Part shown: piece after piece, positions 35,738 through 45,203 of the stretch
Layout of the letters: each line of letters starts with the position of its first letter
Numbering within the stretch: the first letter of the stretch is position 1
Assembly (NCBI GenBank): GCA_021773075.1
Contig: JAJFKT010000012.1
Coordinates: forward strand, 1-64,000
Length of the DNA: 64,000 bases
Source of the DNA: Woeseiaceae bacterium
GTDB taxonomy: Bacteria; Pseudomonadota; Gammaproteobacteria; Steroidobacterales; Woeseiaceae
Reading direction: 5' to 3'
Notes under the pieces: model-generated
The model's database searches: none
What the model was told of the DNA's origin: nothing
What the model saw: the letters and a program-made list of their open reading frames with translations, nothing else
Program-made: the position numbers and the translations under genes

Positions 35738-37456
35738 ATGGCGGCAACAGCATCACAATCAAATCTTGCAGGACTGCCAAGACGCTTGGTTCAGGACGGT
35801 ATTATTTCTGAAGACCGGCTTCAGGAAGCCTGTGAAAGTGCCAAAAAAAAGCGCGTACCACTGATAGCCTATCTGGTCAACGAAGACCTCGCAGATGCGC
35901 GTGCAATCGCTGTCGCCGCATCGCACGAATTTGGTGTACCGCTGCTCGACCTCGAAGCTGTTGAGATTGATCTGGACGTTATCCGGGCGGTCGATCAAAA
36001 GCTCATCAATAAACACCGGGTCTTGCCGCTCGTTAAACGCGGCCAACGACTCTTCCTTGGTATATCAGACCCGACCAACCTGCAGGCCATCGATGATATC
36101 AAGTTCGCTACCAGCCTCCGGATTGACCCGGTCGTGGTCGAACAGGACAAGCTCGAAGAGCGAATCACCAAAGCTATCGAAGCCGTCGATACCAGCATGT
36201 CCGGTCTCGATGATGACGATTTCGATCTTGAGAATCTCGATGTTGATGGCGACCCCGACGAGCAGGAAGACGATCATCGCGATGATGTCGAAGACGCACC
36301 GGTGGTCCGTTTCGTAAACAAGGTATTGCTCGACGCCATCAAACGTGGTGCGTCTGACGTGCATTTCGAGCCCTACGAGAAGGTATTTCGTGTACGTACG
36401 CGCCTCGATGGCGTCTTGTCTGAAGTGGCAACACCGCCCGTCATTCTCTCGAACAAGGTTTGTGCGCGTCTGAAAGTCATGTCGCGAATGGACATCGCAG
36501 AGCGGCGCGTTCCGCAGGATGGTCGCATTAAGATGCGTCTGTCCAAGAATCGAGCAATCGATTTTCGTGTCAATACCTGTCCGACCTTGTTCGGTGAGAA
36601 AATCGTATTGCGTATTCTCGATCCGTCCAGCGCCAAGCTCGGCATCGAAATGCTGGGTTACGAAGATCACCAACGACTTCTCTACGAGAAGCACCTCGCC
36701 AAGCCGTATGGAATGATCCTGGTGACCGGGCCAACGGGCTCGGGTAAGACAGTTTCGCTCTACACGGGTCTGAATATTCTCAACACCGAAGATCGCAACA
36801 TATCGACAGCTGAAGATCCCGCTGAAATTAACTTGCCGGGCATCAATCAGGTCAACGTCAATCCAAAGGTCGGTTTGACGTTTGCGTCAGCACTCAAAGC
36901 CTTCCTGCGTCAGGATCCGGATGTGATCATGGTGGGTGAGATTCGTGATCTCGAGACCGCCGAAATCGCGATTAAGGCCGCTCAAACGGGTCACCTGGTG
37001 TTGTCAACGCTACATACCAATGACGCCCCGAAGACACTGACGCGCATGGTCGACATGGGCGTGAAACCTTACGCCATCGCCACGTCGATAAGCTTGATTA
37101 TCGCCCAGCGCCTGGCGAGGCGTCTGTGCGATAGCTGTAAGGACGTCAGAGAAATTCCGCGGGAGGCGTTGGAGAAAGAAGGTTTCTCTGCAGAAGAGAT
37201 TGAGGCCGGTTTGACGATTTTCGGACCGAAAGGCTGTAAATCGTGCAACGGCGGATATAAGGGTCGGCTCGGCATCTTCCAGGTGATGGAAGTGTCTGAA
37301 GCCATGGGCCGCATAATAATGGAAGGTGGCAATGCGATGCAGATCGCAGATCAGGCCATTCGTGAGGGGGTCATTGATTTACGGCAAGCCGGATTGAACA
37401 AAGTCAAGGACGGAGTTACCAGCCTTGAAGAGGTCAATCGGGTTACCATTGAGTAG
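35738..37456 (+). CDS. pilB: Type IV pilus extension ATPase PilB
   Basis: This 572-residue cytoplasmic hexameric ATPase powers pilus extension. It has an N-terminal MshEN-type domain (about residues 10-150), an acidic Asp/Glu-rich linker (about 150-185) and a C-terminal GspE/PilB motor. The motor has Walker A GPTGSGKT (about 331), the Asp box STAEDPAE, His box TLHTNDAPKTL, and a tetracysteine zinc site CDSCKD..CKSC (about 465-505). It is the first gene of pilB-pilC. Confidence 0.97.
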   Translation: MAATASQSNLAGLPRRLVQDGIISEDRLQEACESAKKKRVPLIAYLVNEDLADARAIAVAASHEFGVPLLDLEAVEIDLDVIRAVDQKLINKHRVLPLVKRGQRLFLGISDPTNLQAIDDIKFATSLRIDPVVVEQDKLEERITKAIEAVDTSMSGLDDDDFDLENLDVDGDPDEQEDDHRDDVEDAPVVRFVNKVLLDAIKRGASDVHFEPYEKVFRVRTRLDGVLSEVATPPVILSNKVCARLKVMSRMDIAERRVPQDGRIKMRLSKNRAIDFRVNTCPTLFGEKIVLRILDPSSAKLGIEMLGYEDHQRLLYEKHLAKPYGMILVTGPTGSGKTVSLYTGLNILNTEDRNISTAEDPAEINLPGINQVNVNPKVGLTFASALKAFLRQDPDVIMVGEIRDLETAEIAIKAAQTGHLVLSTLHTNDAPKTLTRMVDMGVKPYAIATSISLIIAQRLARRLCDSCKDVREIPREALEKEGFSAEEIEAGLTIFGPKGCKSCNGGYKGRLGIFQVMEVSEAMGRIIMEGGNAMQIADQAIREGVIDLRQAGLNKVKDGVTSLEEVNRVTIE

Positions 37457-37493
37457 GTTTCCGCAAGGATTCTCAGGCTAACGGACGAGAAAA

Positions 37494-38714
37494 ATGGCTA
37501 ATTCAGCAGTAGCAAGCAGCACGCCCTTTTTGTGGGAAGGTACCGACAGAAACGGCAAGAAAATAAAGGGCAAGAGCCTCGCAAATGACGAAGCTCACGT
37601 GCGCGCGGACTTACGTCGCCAAGGTGTAGTTCCCACACGTATCAAAAAGCAGAGCAAAGGACTGTTTGCAGGTGGTGGCAAGATCACATCTGGCGATATA
37701 TCCATTTTCAGTCGCCAGCTGGCAACGATGCTCGCCGCTGGCATTCCTCTCGTTCAGGCATTCGAAATCGTTGGTAACGGTCACGAAAATGCCGCCATGC
37801 AGAAGCTCATCCTCTCCATTAAGGGCGACGTCGAGGGCGGTAGCTCATTGGCCGAAGCGCTGTCCAAGCAGCCGCTGTATTTTGATGACCTGTTCGTAAA
37901 CCTGGTTGAATCGGGTGAGCAAGCGGGTGCACTCGAGTCACTGCTCGACAAAATCGCAACCTATAAAGAAAAAACAGAGGCCATCAAGAAGAAGATCAAG
38001 AAAGCACTGACCTACCCGGCGGCGGTACTGGTTGTGGCTTTCGTTGTAACGACGATCTTGCTGATTTTTGTCATTCCGTCCTTTGAGGATCTGTTCAAAG
38101 GATTTGGCGCCGACTTACCGACTTTTACGCGTATGGTCATCGACCTGTCATTCTTTGTTCGATCGCAGGGCATCTATCTGGTCGCAATAGCGGGCGGTAT
38201 CGTCGCAACATTTCTGTATTTCCAGAAACGTTCGCGGCCGTTTCGCCATTTCCTCGACCGCATGATGCTCAAGGCACCGATCATCGGGCCGATCTTGCAA
38301 AAAGCGGCAATCGCGCGTTACTCACGAACGCTGTCAACCATGTTCGCTGCCGGTGTTCCGCTGGTTGAGGCGCTGGAATCAGTTGCCGGCGCAACGGGCA
38401 ACATCGTTTATGAGACAGGCGTGCTCACAATGCGGGACGAAGTCGCAACGGGTCAGCGTTTGCAACAAGCGATGGAGAACACAGACCTGTTCCCGAACAT
38501 GGTTATTCAAATGATCGCGGTCGGCGAAGAATCCGGCTCGCTTGATGAGATGTCCGGCAAGGTTGCTGATTTCTACGAGGCCGATGTCGACGATGCGGTA
38601 GACAACCTGTCAAGCCTGCTCGAGCCAATGATCATGGCAATTCTCGGTGTGTTGGTTGGTGGCCTTGTTGTCGCCATGTACCTGCCGATCTTCAAACTTG
38701 GCGCGGTAGTCTAA
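37494..38714 (+). CDS. pilC: Type IV pilus inner-membrane platform protein PilC
   Basis: This 406-residue GspF-family protein anchors the PilB motor. Two homologous cytoplasmic domains (about residues 70-195 and 275-395) are typified by FSRQLATMLAAGIPLVQAFEI and YSRTLSTMFAAGVPLVEALES. Three transmembrane segments are seen (about 180-205, 225-250, 385-403). It starts 37 nt after pilB and is followed by a terminator-like hairpin. Confidence 0.97.
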   Translation: MANSAVASSTPFLWEGTDRNGKKIKGKSLANDEAHVRADLRRQGVVPTRIKKQSKGLFAGGGKITSGDISIFSRQLATMLAAGIPLVQAFEIVGNGHENAAMQKLILSIKGDVEGGSSLAEALSKQPLYFDDLFVNLVESGEQAGALESLLDKIATYKEKTEAIKKKIKKALTYPAAVLVVAFVVTTILLIFVIPSFEDLFKGFGADLPTFTRMVIDLSFFVRSQGIYLVAIAGGIVATFLYFQKRSRPFRHFLDRMMLKAPIIGPILQKAAIARYSRTLSTMFAAGVPLVEALESVAGATGNIVYETGVLTMRDEVATGQRLQQAMENTDLFPNMVIQMIAVGEESGSLDEMSGKVADFYEADVDDAVDNLSSLLEPMIMAILGVLVGGLVVAMYLPIFKLGAVV

Positions 38715-38738
38715 GGGACGTCGAGCCAGTTGCAATAG

Positions 38739-38776
38739 AACGGCGTTCGGAGGACACTCCGGGCGCCGTTTTTTTA
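38739..38776 (+). terminator. Terminator-like hairpin between pilC and pilD
   Basis: AACGGCG..CGGAG pairs with CTCCG..CGCCGTT around a GACA loop, with one TT/GG internal mismatch. A run of seven T follows directly (38769-38775). It lies between the pilC stop and the pilD start, so it may attenuate pilD-coaE expression or force them onto a separate promoter. Confidence 0.75.
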
Positions 38777-38805
38777 TGTCGCCTACCCTTTTAGAGAGAA
38801 CTCGA

Positions 38806-39693
38806 ATGCTTGAACTGATGACTGAGTCGGCCCCGGTATTCATAGCAGTTGTTTTCGCCTTTTCGCTGCTCATAGGCAGCTTCCTGAACGTTGTCATTCA
38901 CCGACTGCCCATGATGATGGAGCGTGAATGGCGTGAGCAGGCTGAAGAACTTTGCAACACACCGTCCGAACGCCCGTTACCTGAAGGGCGTTTTGATCTG
39001 GTCGTGCCGCGATCGCGCTGCCCGTCCTGCGGCCGCCTGATTACAGCCTTGCAAAACATTCCTGTTATCAGTTATCTGATTCTGAAAGGCCGTTGCGCGA
39101 ATTGCAAAGCGCCTATTTCAGCGCGCTATCCGCTCGTGGAGTTAATGACAGCATTGCTGGCTGCCATTTGCGCATGGCATTTTGGTGCCGGCTGGGAGGC
39201 ATTGATGGCAGTCGCGCTAACAATAACGTTGATGGCGATATCGATGATCGACGCCGACACTCAGTTGATTCCGGATTCAATTGTCCTGCCGCTGATGTGG
39301 GTCGGCCTTGGTATGAGCCTGTTCCACCCATTGGCTGGCGCCAACACGCTGTTTATCAGCCCCTCAGACGCAATAATCGGCGCTCTGGCAGGCTATCTCT
39401 CGTTATGGAGCGTATTCTGGGTCTTCAAACTGGTCACCGGCAAAGACGGCATGGGCTATGGCGACTTCAAGTTGCTGGCCGCTCTCGGTGCCTGGCTCGG
39501 ATGGCAACAGCTGCCCATGATCATCATGATGTCAGCCATTGTCGGTGCTGCTATCAATATTGTCATGATCCTTGGCAGAGGCAAGGACCGCAGCACACCC
39601 ATACCGTTCGGTCCGTATCTTGCGGCCGCCGGCTGGATCACGATGCTGTGGGGTGAGACGATCAAAAATACCTATATTGACTTGATGTATTAA
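38806..39693 (+). CDS. pilD: Prepilin peptidase/N-methyltransferase PilD
   Basis: This 295-residue inner-membrane aspartyl protease cleaves and N-methylates prepilins. The cytoplasmic zinc loop has two CxxC pairs (RCPSCGR and RCANCKA, about residues 67-100). The catalytic Asp residues are in MIDADTQLIPD (about 145) and GMGYGDFKLLAALG (about 215), the GxGD motif. Eight membrane segments are predicted. I prefer the ATG at 38806, which has GAGAG upstream and lies beyond the terminator hairpin; an ATG at 38776 sits in its T-run. Confidence 0.96.
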   Translation: MLELMTESAPVFIAVVFAFSLLIGSFLNVVIHRLPMMMEREWREQAEELCNTPSERPLPEGRFDLVVPRSRCPSCGRLITALQNIPVISYLILKGRCANCKAPISARYPLVELMTALLAAICAWHFGAGWEALMAVALTITLMAISMIDADTQLIPDSIVLPLMWVGLGMSLFHPLAGANTLFISPSDAIIGALAGYLSLWSVFWVFKLVTGKDGMGYGDFKLLAALGAWLGWQQLPMIIMMSAIVGAAINIVMILGRGKDRSTPIPFGPYLAAAGWITMLWGETIKNTYIDLMY

Positions 39694-40347
39694 GTGACTG
39701 ACAACGACCTTAGACCTACTCTTCGAATCGGGCTAACAGGCGGAATCGCCAGCGGCAAGTCGACCGTCGCCGATATATTTGGCGAACTTGGCGTACCGAT
39801 AATCGACACGGATATCATTGCTCGCGAGGTAGTACGGCAGGGCGAACCAGCGCTTGACGAGATACGCGAGCGCTTCGGCAACTCGGTTATCGACTCCTCC
39901 GGCGATCTGGACCGCGGCGCATTGCGCAATATCATTTTTGCCAAAGACGGTGCGCGCAAGGACCTCGAGACGATCCTGCATCCGCGCATAGGCGACGAAG
40001 TCAGACGTCAGGCGGAGGTCGCCGGAGGACCTTACCAGCTCGTCGTCGTGCCATTACTGGTTGGCTCCGAGCTTACGCAATTCGTAGACAGGATTCTCGT
40101 TGTCGATTGTGACGAAGAAACTCAGATTCAGCGCCTGATTGCACGCGATGCGGCTTCTACCGAAGACGCACAGAAGATCCTGTCCGCCCAGGCGAATCGC
40201 GAGTCCCGGCTGGCTATCGCTGACGATGTTATTCGAAATGAGTACGGACTGGATAAAATTCGAAAACGCGTCAAGGCGTTGGACGAAGCGTATCGCCGTC
40301 TGGCACACGAACCATATCGGCGCGGACGACCGCCTGAAAATTCCTGA
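39694..40347 (+). CDS. coaE: Dephospho-CoA kinase
   Basis: This 217-residue P-loop kinase phosphorylates the 3'-OH of dephospho-CoA, the last step of CoA synthesis. It has Walker A GLTGGIASGKST (residues 13-24), the DTDIIAREVV substrate region (about 38-47) and LVVVPLL. The start is GTG immediately after the pilD stop codon, so the two are coupled. The 3' end overlaps the convergent GT-C/TPR gene by 77 bp. Confidence 0.96.
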   Translation: MTDNDLRPTLRIGLTGGIASGKSTVADIFGELGVPIIDTDIIAREVVRQGEPALDEIRERFGNSVIDSSGDLDRGALRNIIFAKDGARKDLETILHPRIGDEVRRQAEVAGGPYQLVVVPLLVGSELTQFVDRILVVDCDEETQIQRLIARDAASTEDAQKILSAQANRESRLAIADDVIRNEYGLDKIRKRVKALDEAYRRLAHEPYRRGRPPENS

Positions 40348-42241
40348 TATCGGCCTCACTGACGCCCCTAACCGATAATATATTCCGCGGACTATTTTCG
40401 AGCTCTTCAAGCGCTAAGGTCGAAAAATCCAGTGCCTCCTGAAAGTAGTTGTTCGTCGCGAGAAGCGCAGCCATATTCATGGCCGATTTTGCACTGGGCT
40501 CTGCTTGCAACGATTCTTCAAACGCTGTTACCGCCTGCAACGGCTCTTCGTCATAGGCGGCGACAAGGCCAATGAAGTACTTGATTTGGGAATATCGCTG
40601 CGACCGTACATCTGCATTTACGGGCACCTTCAGCATATTTACAAATAAATCTCGCAGCGCGACCAAGCTGACACCACCGCATTGTTGATTGACAGCAGTG
40701 GAAACAAACTCGTTGTAAATACTTATCAGCCGGGGGTCATACACTGTATCCGATAGCGCTTTCGCCGCACGTTCAAATTCGTCTGTATCCAGTATCTCCA
40801 GCTTGCAAAGCATTGTCAGACGATTGACCAGCAGTTGTGGTTTGCGGACCGGAATCACGGCAATAGCCTGATCGATGACTCTCAATGCTTCCTCATAGCG
40901 CCCCACATTGAACAGGTCCTTGGCGTAATCAGCCTGCGCGCGAGCCGACGTCGGCGCCTTTCGCGCCGACGCCTCAACAATGCTCGAAAAATCAGCCCAT
41001 ACAGTCGCCGAATAACGAGTGAATCCGCCTAATAACATCAGCATGCCAACCACTAGCACGACGCTCAAATGGCGTCTGGCCTTCTGCCGCAAAAATACAA
41101 TTCCGGGTAAGAATAGAAAGCACGCCGGCAGGTAGTTTCGATGCTCGAAATACAGCTCGAGATTTAATACAGAAGATTCCAGGAGATGGCCAGAATAGAA
41201 AAATAACGCGGCCAGTGCAAAAACTGGCCACTTGCGGCGATTAACTACTGCTATCGAAATAATAGCGATATGTAGTAACACGCTCAGAGCTGTTGTAATG
41301 GGTGAGAGAATACCACTCGATTTTATGAAGTGGTCCTGAAACACACCGGTCGTATACAACTTCGGTACGAACCAGTTTTGCAAGTAGTCAGCAAGAATTC
41401 GTGGTTCCGTCAACATGCGTTCGTAAATACTAAAGTCTCTGGGCGGCACGATATGAAAGAATTCATTCGTGAATGCTCTGATCCCGAGAAAAGCCACAAT
41501 TACTAGTGATGGAACGACGATAAACGCACCAGCCCAAAGTCGATTCAGCCGGTCTCGCTGGCTCGCCAGGACAGTAAATTCAGTAACTCCGATGAGCAGA
41601 GGCAGCAGAACGCCATTCTCCTTTGACAACATCGCGAGAAGCGTAAACAGAACCACTGACAGACTCATGATCAAATACGCTTTCAACGCATTCGTGGCCA
41701 GTATGCTTCGGCCGTATAAATGCCCGATGAGCCCAGTAAAGACGAATAGCGTCGACAGCTGAGCCATACGCTGCACGACATAGAGCGTGGTTGAAACCAG
41801 AAACGGATGTAGTGCCCAGCAGGCGGCTGCAACCAAAGCCATCCAGTGGACATCTTGATTCTTGAAATCGAGCAGCCGCAATATCCTATGGGTCAAGAAT
41901 CCCAGCAAGGCAGCGTTTATTAGGTGAATTATCAGATTGGTGCGCTTGAACGGCCACGAGTCAGCTGGCCAGTTGTTTGCGTCAATCAGAAACGTAAGCA
42001 GCGAAATCGGCCGACCGGTGGGCCCAGCCTCCCCGCCAAAAACGAACGCATGAAAAGTAGCCCAGCTATTTACGCCGCCAAGATTACCGAGACGTTCGAT
42101 CGATCCAAAATCATCAACGACGAACGGTCCATTAATACCGGGAAGGTAGGCGAAAATAACGGCCAGAAACAATACCAGCCAGCCGCCAATTATTGCAGCT
42201 ATCCTCATACTTTGACTCTGGTATTGAGTGGCAAATTCCAT
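40271..42241 (-). CDS. GT-C-like membrane protein with TPR tail, tandem copy 1
   Basis: This 656-residue protein has about 11-12 transmembrane helices (residues 12-425) and a C-terminal helical-repeat region (about 435-640, NVGRYEEALRVIDQAIAVIP and AFEESLQAEPSAKSAMNMAALLA). Loop 1 has the acidic VDD motif (about 42-44), then GPTGRPISLLTFLID and RTNLIIHLINAAL, matching the neighbouring copy and the protein at 16.6-18.5 kb. Such DD/DE loops hold the catalytic acid in GT-C glycosyltransferases. The location beside pilA-pilD suggests a role in pilin or surface-protein O-glycosylation. That is inference; O-antigen ligase-like or purely structural roles are alternatives. The 3' end overlaps coaE antisense. 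Confidence 0.75.
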   Translation of the reverse strand: MEFATQYQSQSMRIAAIIGGWLVLFLAVIFAYLPGINGPFVVDDFGSIERLGNLGGVNSWATFHAFVFGGEAGPTGRPISLLTFLIDANNWPADSWPFKRTNLIIHLINAALLGFLTHRILRLLDFKNQDVHWMALVAAACWALHPFLVSTTLYVVQRMAQLSTLFVFTGLIGHLYGRSILATNALKAYLIMSLSVVLFTLLAMLSKENGVLLPLLIGVTEFTVLASQRDRLNRLWAGAFIVVPSLVIVAFLGIRAFTNEFFHIVPPRDFSIYERMLTEPRILADYLQNWFVPKLYTTGVFQDHFIKSSGILSPITTALSVLLHIAIISIAVVNRRKWPVFALAALFFYSGHLLESSVLNLELYFEHRNYLPACFLFLPGIVFLRQKARRHLSVVLVVGMLMLLGGFTRYSATVWADFSSIVEASARKAPTSARAQADYAKDLFNVGRYEEALRVIDQAIAVIPVRKPQLLVNRLTMLCKLEILDTDEFERAAKALSDTVYDPRLISIYNEFVSTAVNQQCGGVSLVALRDLFVNMLKVPVNADVRSQRYSQIKYFIGLVAAYDEEPLQAVTAFEESLQAEPSAKSAMNMAALLATNNYFQEALDFSTLALEELENSPRNILSVRGVSEADIRNFQAVVRADMVRVPDGDTLRPTP

Positions 42242-42309
42242 GTTACGTAAAAGCCCGACGGTAAATTGAAGAACACACTACAAGTTTGCAATGCGCGTGC
42301 GTGATAACT

Positions 42310-44286
42310 CTAATGCTCCGGGCTTCGTGAGCCAGCATCAGCTGGCTCGGTGGTCGCCATATCCGCTCGGACAATTGCCTGAAATGAATTGATACTGGCT
42401 TCCGTAACCGGCGGTACTCCGGACTTTCCGTGGAGTCCTTCAGTCAGGTATACGCGGGCCAGTTCGGAAAGGTGAATCGCTTCGTTAAAGTAGGCATTGT
42501 TCGCCAGGAATCTGGCCATCGTCATCGCGTTGTCGGCTCCAGGCTCGGCCTGCAAGGACTCTTCGAATGCAGCAACTGCCTTTGACGGTTCTCCTTGGTG
42601 AGTATCGACGAGACCGATAAAATACTTGATGTGCGAGAATACCACCGATCGTGGATCCGCGTTGTTCGGCACTTTCAACATGTCTTCATACATTGGACGC
42701 AGCATTTGCACAGATAGGTCAGGGCATCGTCCGTCGGCAACTGACGCTATCAGGCTTGTATACAATCTCATCAAACGAACGTCGTACGGGGTACCAGCCA
42801 AATCACCGGCAACTTCTGCGAAGTCATCACTGTTCAATTGACCCAGATTGCAAAGAATAATCAGACGATTGACCAACAACAATGGGGGCTTGCCCGGGAT
42901 GTTCTGGATCGCCCGATCGATTACTTGCAACGATTCTTCATGACGCTGGGCATTAAACAAAATCGTTGCATATTGCGCCTGCGCACGAGCAGATGTGGGG
43001 GCTTTGCGTGCTGAGGCTTCAACCATGCCTGGAAGATCCTGCCAGATTGTCGCCGTATACCGGGTGAATCCTGTTAAGACCAACATCGCGCCCAACGCTA
43101 CTACGGCAAACAGCGTGCGACTCGTTTTTCGTTGTAGTAGTACTACCAGAGGCAAGAAGAGAAAGGCAGTGGCAGCGTAGTTGCGATGCTCAAAGTACAG
43201 ATCGAGATTGAGTACCGTCGACTCAAGCAAATGGCTGGAATAAAAAAACAAAGCGGCCAGGGCAAACACCGGCCACTTGCGACGATTGAATATTGCTGTC
43301 GAAATAATTGCCGCGTGCAAGATTATACTTAGCAGCGTGGTTATTGGAACGGCTATCCCTGTCGACTTAATGAAGTAGTCTTGAAACACGCCGGAGGTGT
43401 ACAGTTTGGGTAGGAACCAGTGTTGCAGATAGTCGACCAGAATGCGGGGCTCCGTGAGCACGCGCTCGTAAATACTGAAGTCTCTCGGTGGCACGATCTC
43501 AAAGAATTCGTGCGTAACCGCTCTTACAGCCAGATACGCCACAATAACTAGTGACGGGACGACAATGAATACGCCAGCCCAACTGCCGCTGAGGACTGGA
43601 AATCGGTCTCGCTTGCTCGCTATGATAGTGAATTCGATGACACCGATCAGGAGTGGCAGCAAGACACCATTTTCCTTCGATAACATTGCTAGAAGTGTAA
43701 ACACGCCCATCGACAGACTCATTGTCAGATAGGCTCGCGAAGCGTTTCTTGCCAAAGACAATCGACAGTGCAGATGTCCAATGAGTCCGGCAAAGACGAA
43801 CATCGTCGACAACTGGGCCATTCGTTGAACGGCGTAAAGCGTGGTCGATACTAAAAAGGGATGCAGCATCCAGCAGGCCGTTGAGACCAGTGCGATCCAA
43901 CGCACGTCGCGATCGTCGAAATCGAGTATTTTCAGGAACTTCCTGATCAATACACCGAGCAAAACGCCATTCATCAAATGAATAATCAGATTGGTGCGTT
44001 TGAACGGCCAGGGATCTGTGGGCCAAACGTTACCGTCGATGAGGAAACTAAGCAACGCGATCGGCCGGCCGGTAGGGCCTGCTGTCCCGCCAAAAACAAA
44101 TTCTCTGAGAGTTTCCCAATCTCTCACGCCACCCAATTGGCCCAGCGCACCAATGGACGTATGATCATCCAGGATAAACGGGCCCCCAAGTCCCGGAAAA
44201 TAAGCAAGAACTCCTGCAGCAAGCAGCACTAACCATGCTGCAATATACGCGGGATTCCAGTCCTTCCACTTAATAGCAAGGCCCAT
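42310..44286 (-). CDS. GT-C-like membrane protein with TPR tail, tandem copy 2
   Basis: This 658-residue close paralogue of the downstream gene shares long identical or near-identical stretches (PTGRPI-LLSFLID, PWPFKRTNLIIHL, PPRDFSIYER, IKYFIGLV, AFEESLQAEP). The same layout holds: acidic LDD in loop 1 (about residues 42-44), 11-12 helices and a TPR-type C-terminus. It is transcribed first, 68 nt before copy 1, so the pair arose by tandem duplication and probably forms an operon. It occupies the place where yacG would be expected next to zapD. The catalytic function is not proven. Confidence 0.75.
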   Translation of the reverse strand: MGLAIKWKDWNPAYIAAWLVLLAAGVLAYFPGLGGPFILDDHTSIGALGQLGGVRDWETLREFVFGGTAGPTGRPIALLSFLIDGNVWPTDPWPFKRTNLIIHLMNGVLLGVLIRKFLKILDFDDRDVRWIALVSTACWMLHPFLVSTTLYAVQRMAQLSTMFVFAGLIGHLHCRLSLARNASRAYLTMSLSMGVFTLLAMLSKENGVLLPLLIGVIEFTIIASKRDRFPVLSGSWAGVFIVVPSLVIVAYLAVRAVTHEFFEIVPPRDFSIYERVLTEPRILVDYLQHWFLPKLYTSGVFQDYFIKSTGIAVPITTLLSIILHAAIISTAIFNRRKWPVFALAALFFYSSHLLESTVLNLDLYFEHRNYAATAFLFLPLVVLLQRKTSRTLFAVVALGAMLVLTGFTRYTATIWQDLPGMVEASARKAPTSARAQAQYATILFNAQRHEESLQVIDRAIQNIPGKPPLLLVNRLIILCNLGQLNSDDFAEVAGDLAGTPYDVRLMRLYTSLIASVADGRCPDLSVQMLRPMYEDMLKVPNNADPRSVVFSHIKYFIGLVDTHQGEPSKAVAAFEESLQAEPGADNAMTMARFLANNAYFNEAIHLSELARVYLTEGLHGKSGVPPVTEASINSFQAIVRADMATTEPADAGSRSPEH

Positions 44287-44402
44287 TCATACCCATCTTT
44301 CATTGCAAACTAGTGGCAGCATTCTAGCTCGGCAGATCGATCGACTTCATCTTATTGGTTCACCTATTTGCCTCACACCACCGTGTAGCGCAAAATAGCC
44401 GA

Positions 44403-45203
44403 ATGGCCAAACCTGCGGGAAAAATCGCTGCTCAGCCCGCCCAGGGCGTCACATTTTATGAGCAACCCTTGTCGGAGCGTATGCGTACGTTCTTGCGGCT
44501 CGAGTTCCTCTACAAACCCATGCTTCGCAATAGCGAGCGGGATGACGATTCGTCCAGCCGCGCAACGATATCGACCCTCCTTGAGATTCTCGCTATTCTT
44601 TCGCGCGGTGACGTTCGCAGCGAGGTCTTAAGCGAGTTGGACCACCAGATCGGCGCCCTGGAGCGGTTTCAGACCCACAGCGGCGTTGACGGCGGTCGCC
44701 TTAGCAACCTGATGCATAATCTGTCCGCGAGCCGGGACGAGCTGTCCCGCGTCGGTACTGGATATCTGCAAGTACTAAAAGACAGCGATTTTCTGAATGC
44801 GATCAAACATCGCAGTGCAATTCCCGGCGGCACCTGCGAGTTCGACTTGCCGGAATACAGCCATTGGCTGCGCCAACCCATGAGTCGCCGCCAGCAGGAC
44901 ATGGCTGAATGGATTCAGGCGGTTGGTCCGTTGTGCATGGCCGTCAGCGAGGTACTCTGGCTGATACGTGAAAGTGCGCAGCCGCAACAAAAGCAAGCCA
45001 GCAACGGCATGTATCAACACGGTATGCAAAAAGACAGCAATTGCCGCTTGCTGCGCGTCAGCCTCGCTGCCGGTTCAGCGTTATTCCCGGAAATCAGCGG
45101 CAGTCAACATCGCTTCACCGTACGATTTTTGGAGTGGTCAACCGTTGAGAGTCGAGCTATTCAGACTAGCGAAGACGTAAGCTTCGAACTATCCGTTTGC
45201 TAG
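44403..45203 (+). CDS. zapD: Cell division protein ZapD (DUF1342)
   Basis: This 266-residue FtsZ-bundling factor stabilises the Z-ring. The DUF1342 fold is recognised from FYEQPLSERMRTFLRLEFLY (residues about 18-37), the helical SELDHQIGALERFQ stretch and the C-terminal beta-domain ending QHRFTVRFLEW. I chose the ATG at 44403; an earlier in-frame start adds an unrelated N-terminus. The protein has about 16 more N-terminal residues than the E. coli form. The stop overlaps the convergent mutT stop by 4 bp. Partner yacG is absent. Confidence 0.95.
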   Translation: MAKPAGKIAAQPAQGVTFYEQPLSERMRTFLRLEFLYKPMLRNSERDDDSSSRATISTLLEILAILSRGDVRSEVLSELDHQIGALERFQTHSGVDGGRLSNLMHNLSASRDELSRVGTGYLQVLKDSDFLNAIKHRSAIPGGTCEFDLPEYSHWLRQPMSRRQQDMAEWIQAVGPLCMAVSEVLWLIRESAQPQQKQASNGMYQHGMQKDSNCRLLRVSLAAGSALFPEISGSQHRFTVRFLEWSTVESRAIQTSEDVSFELSVC

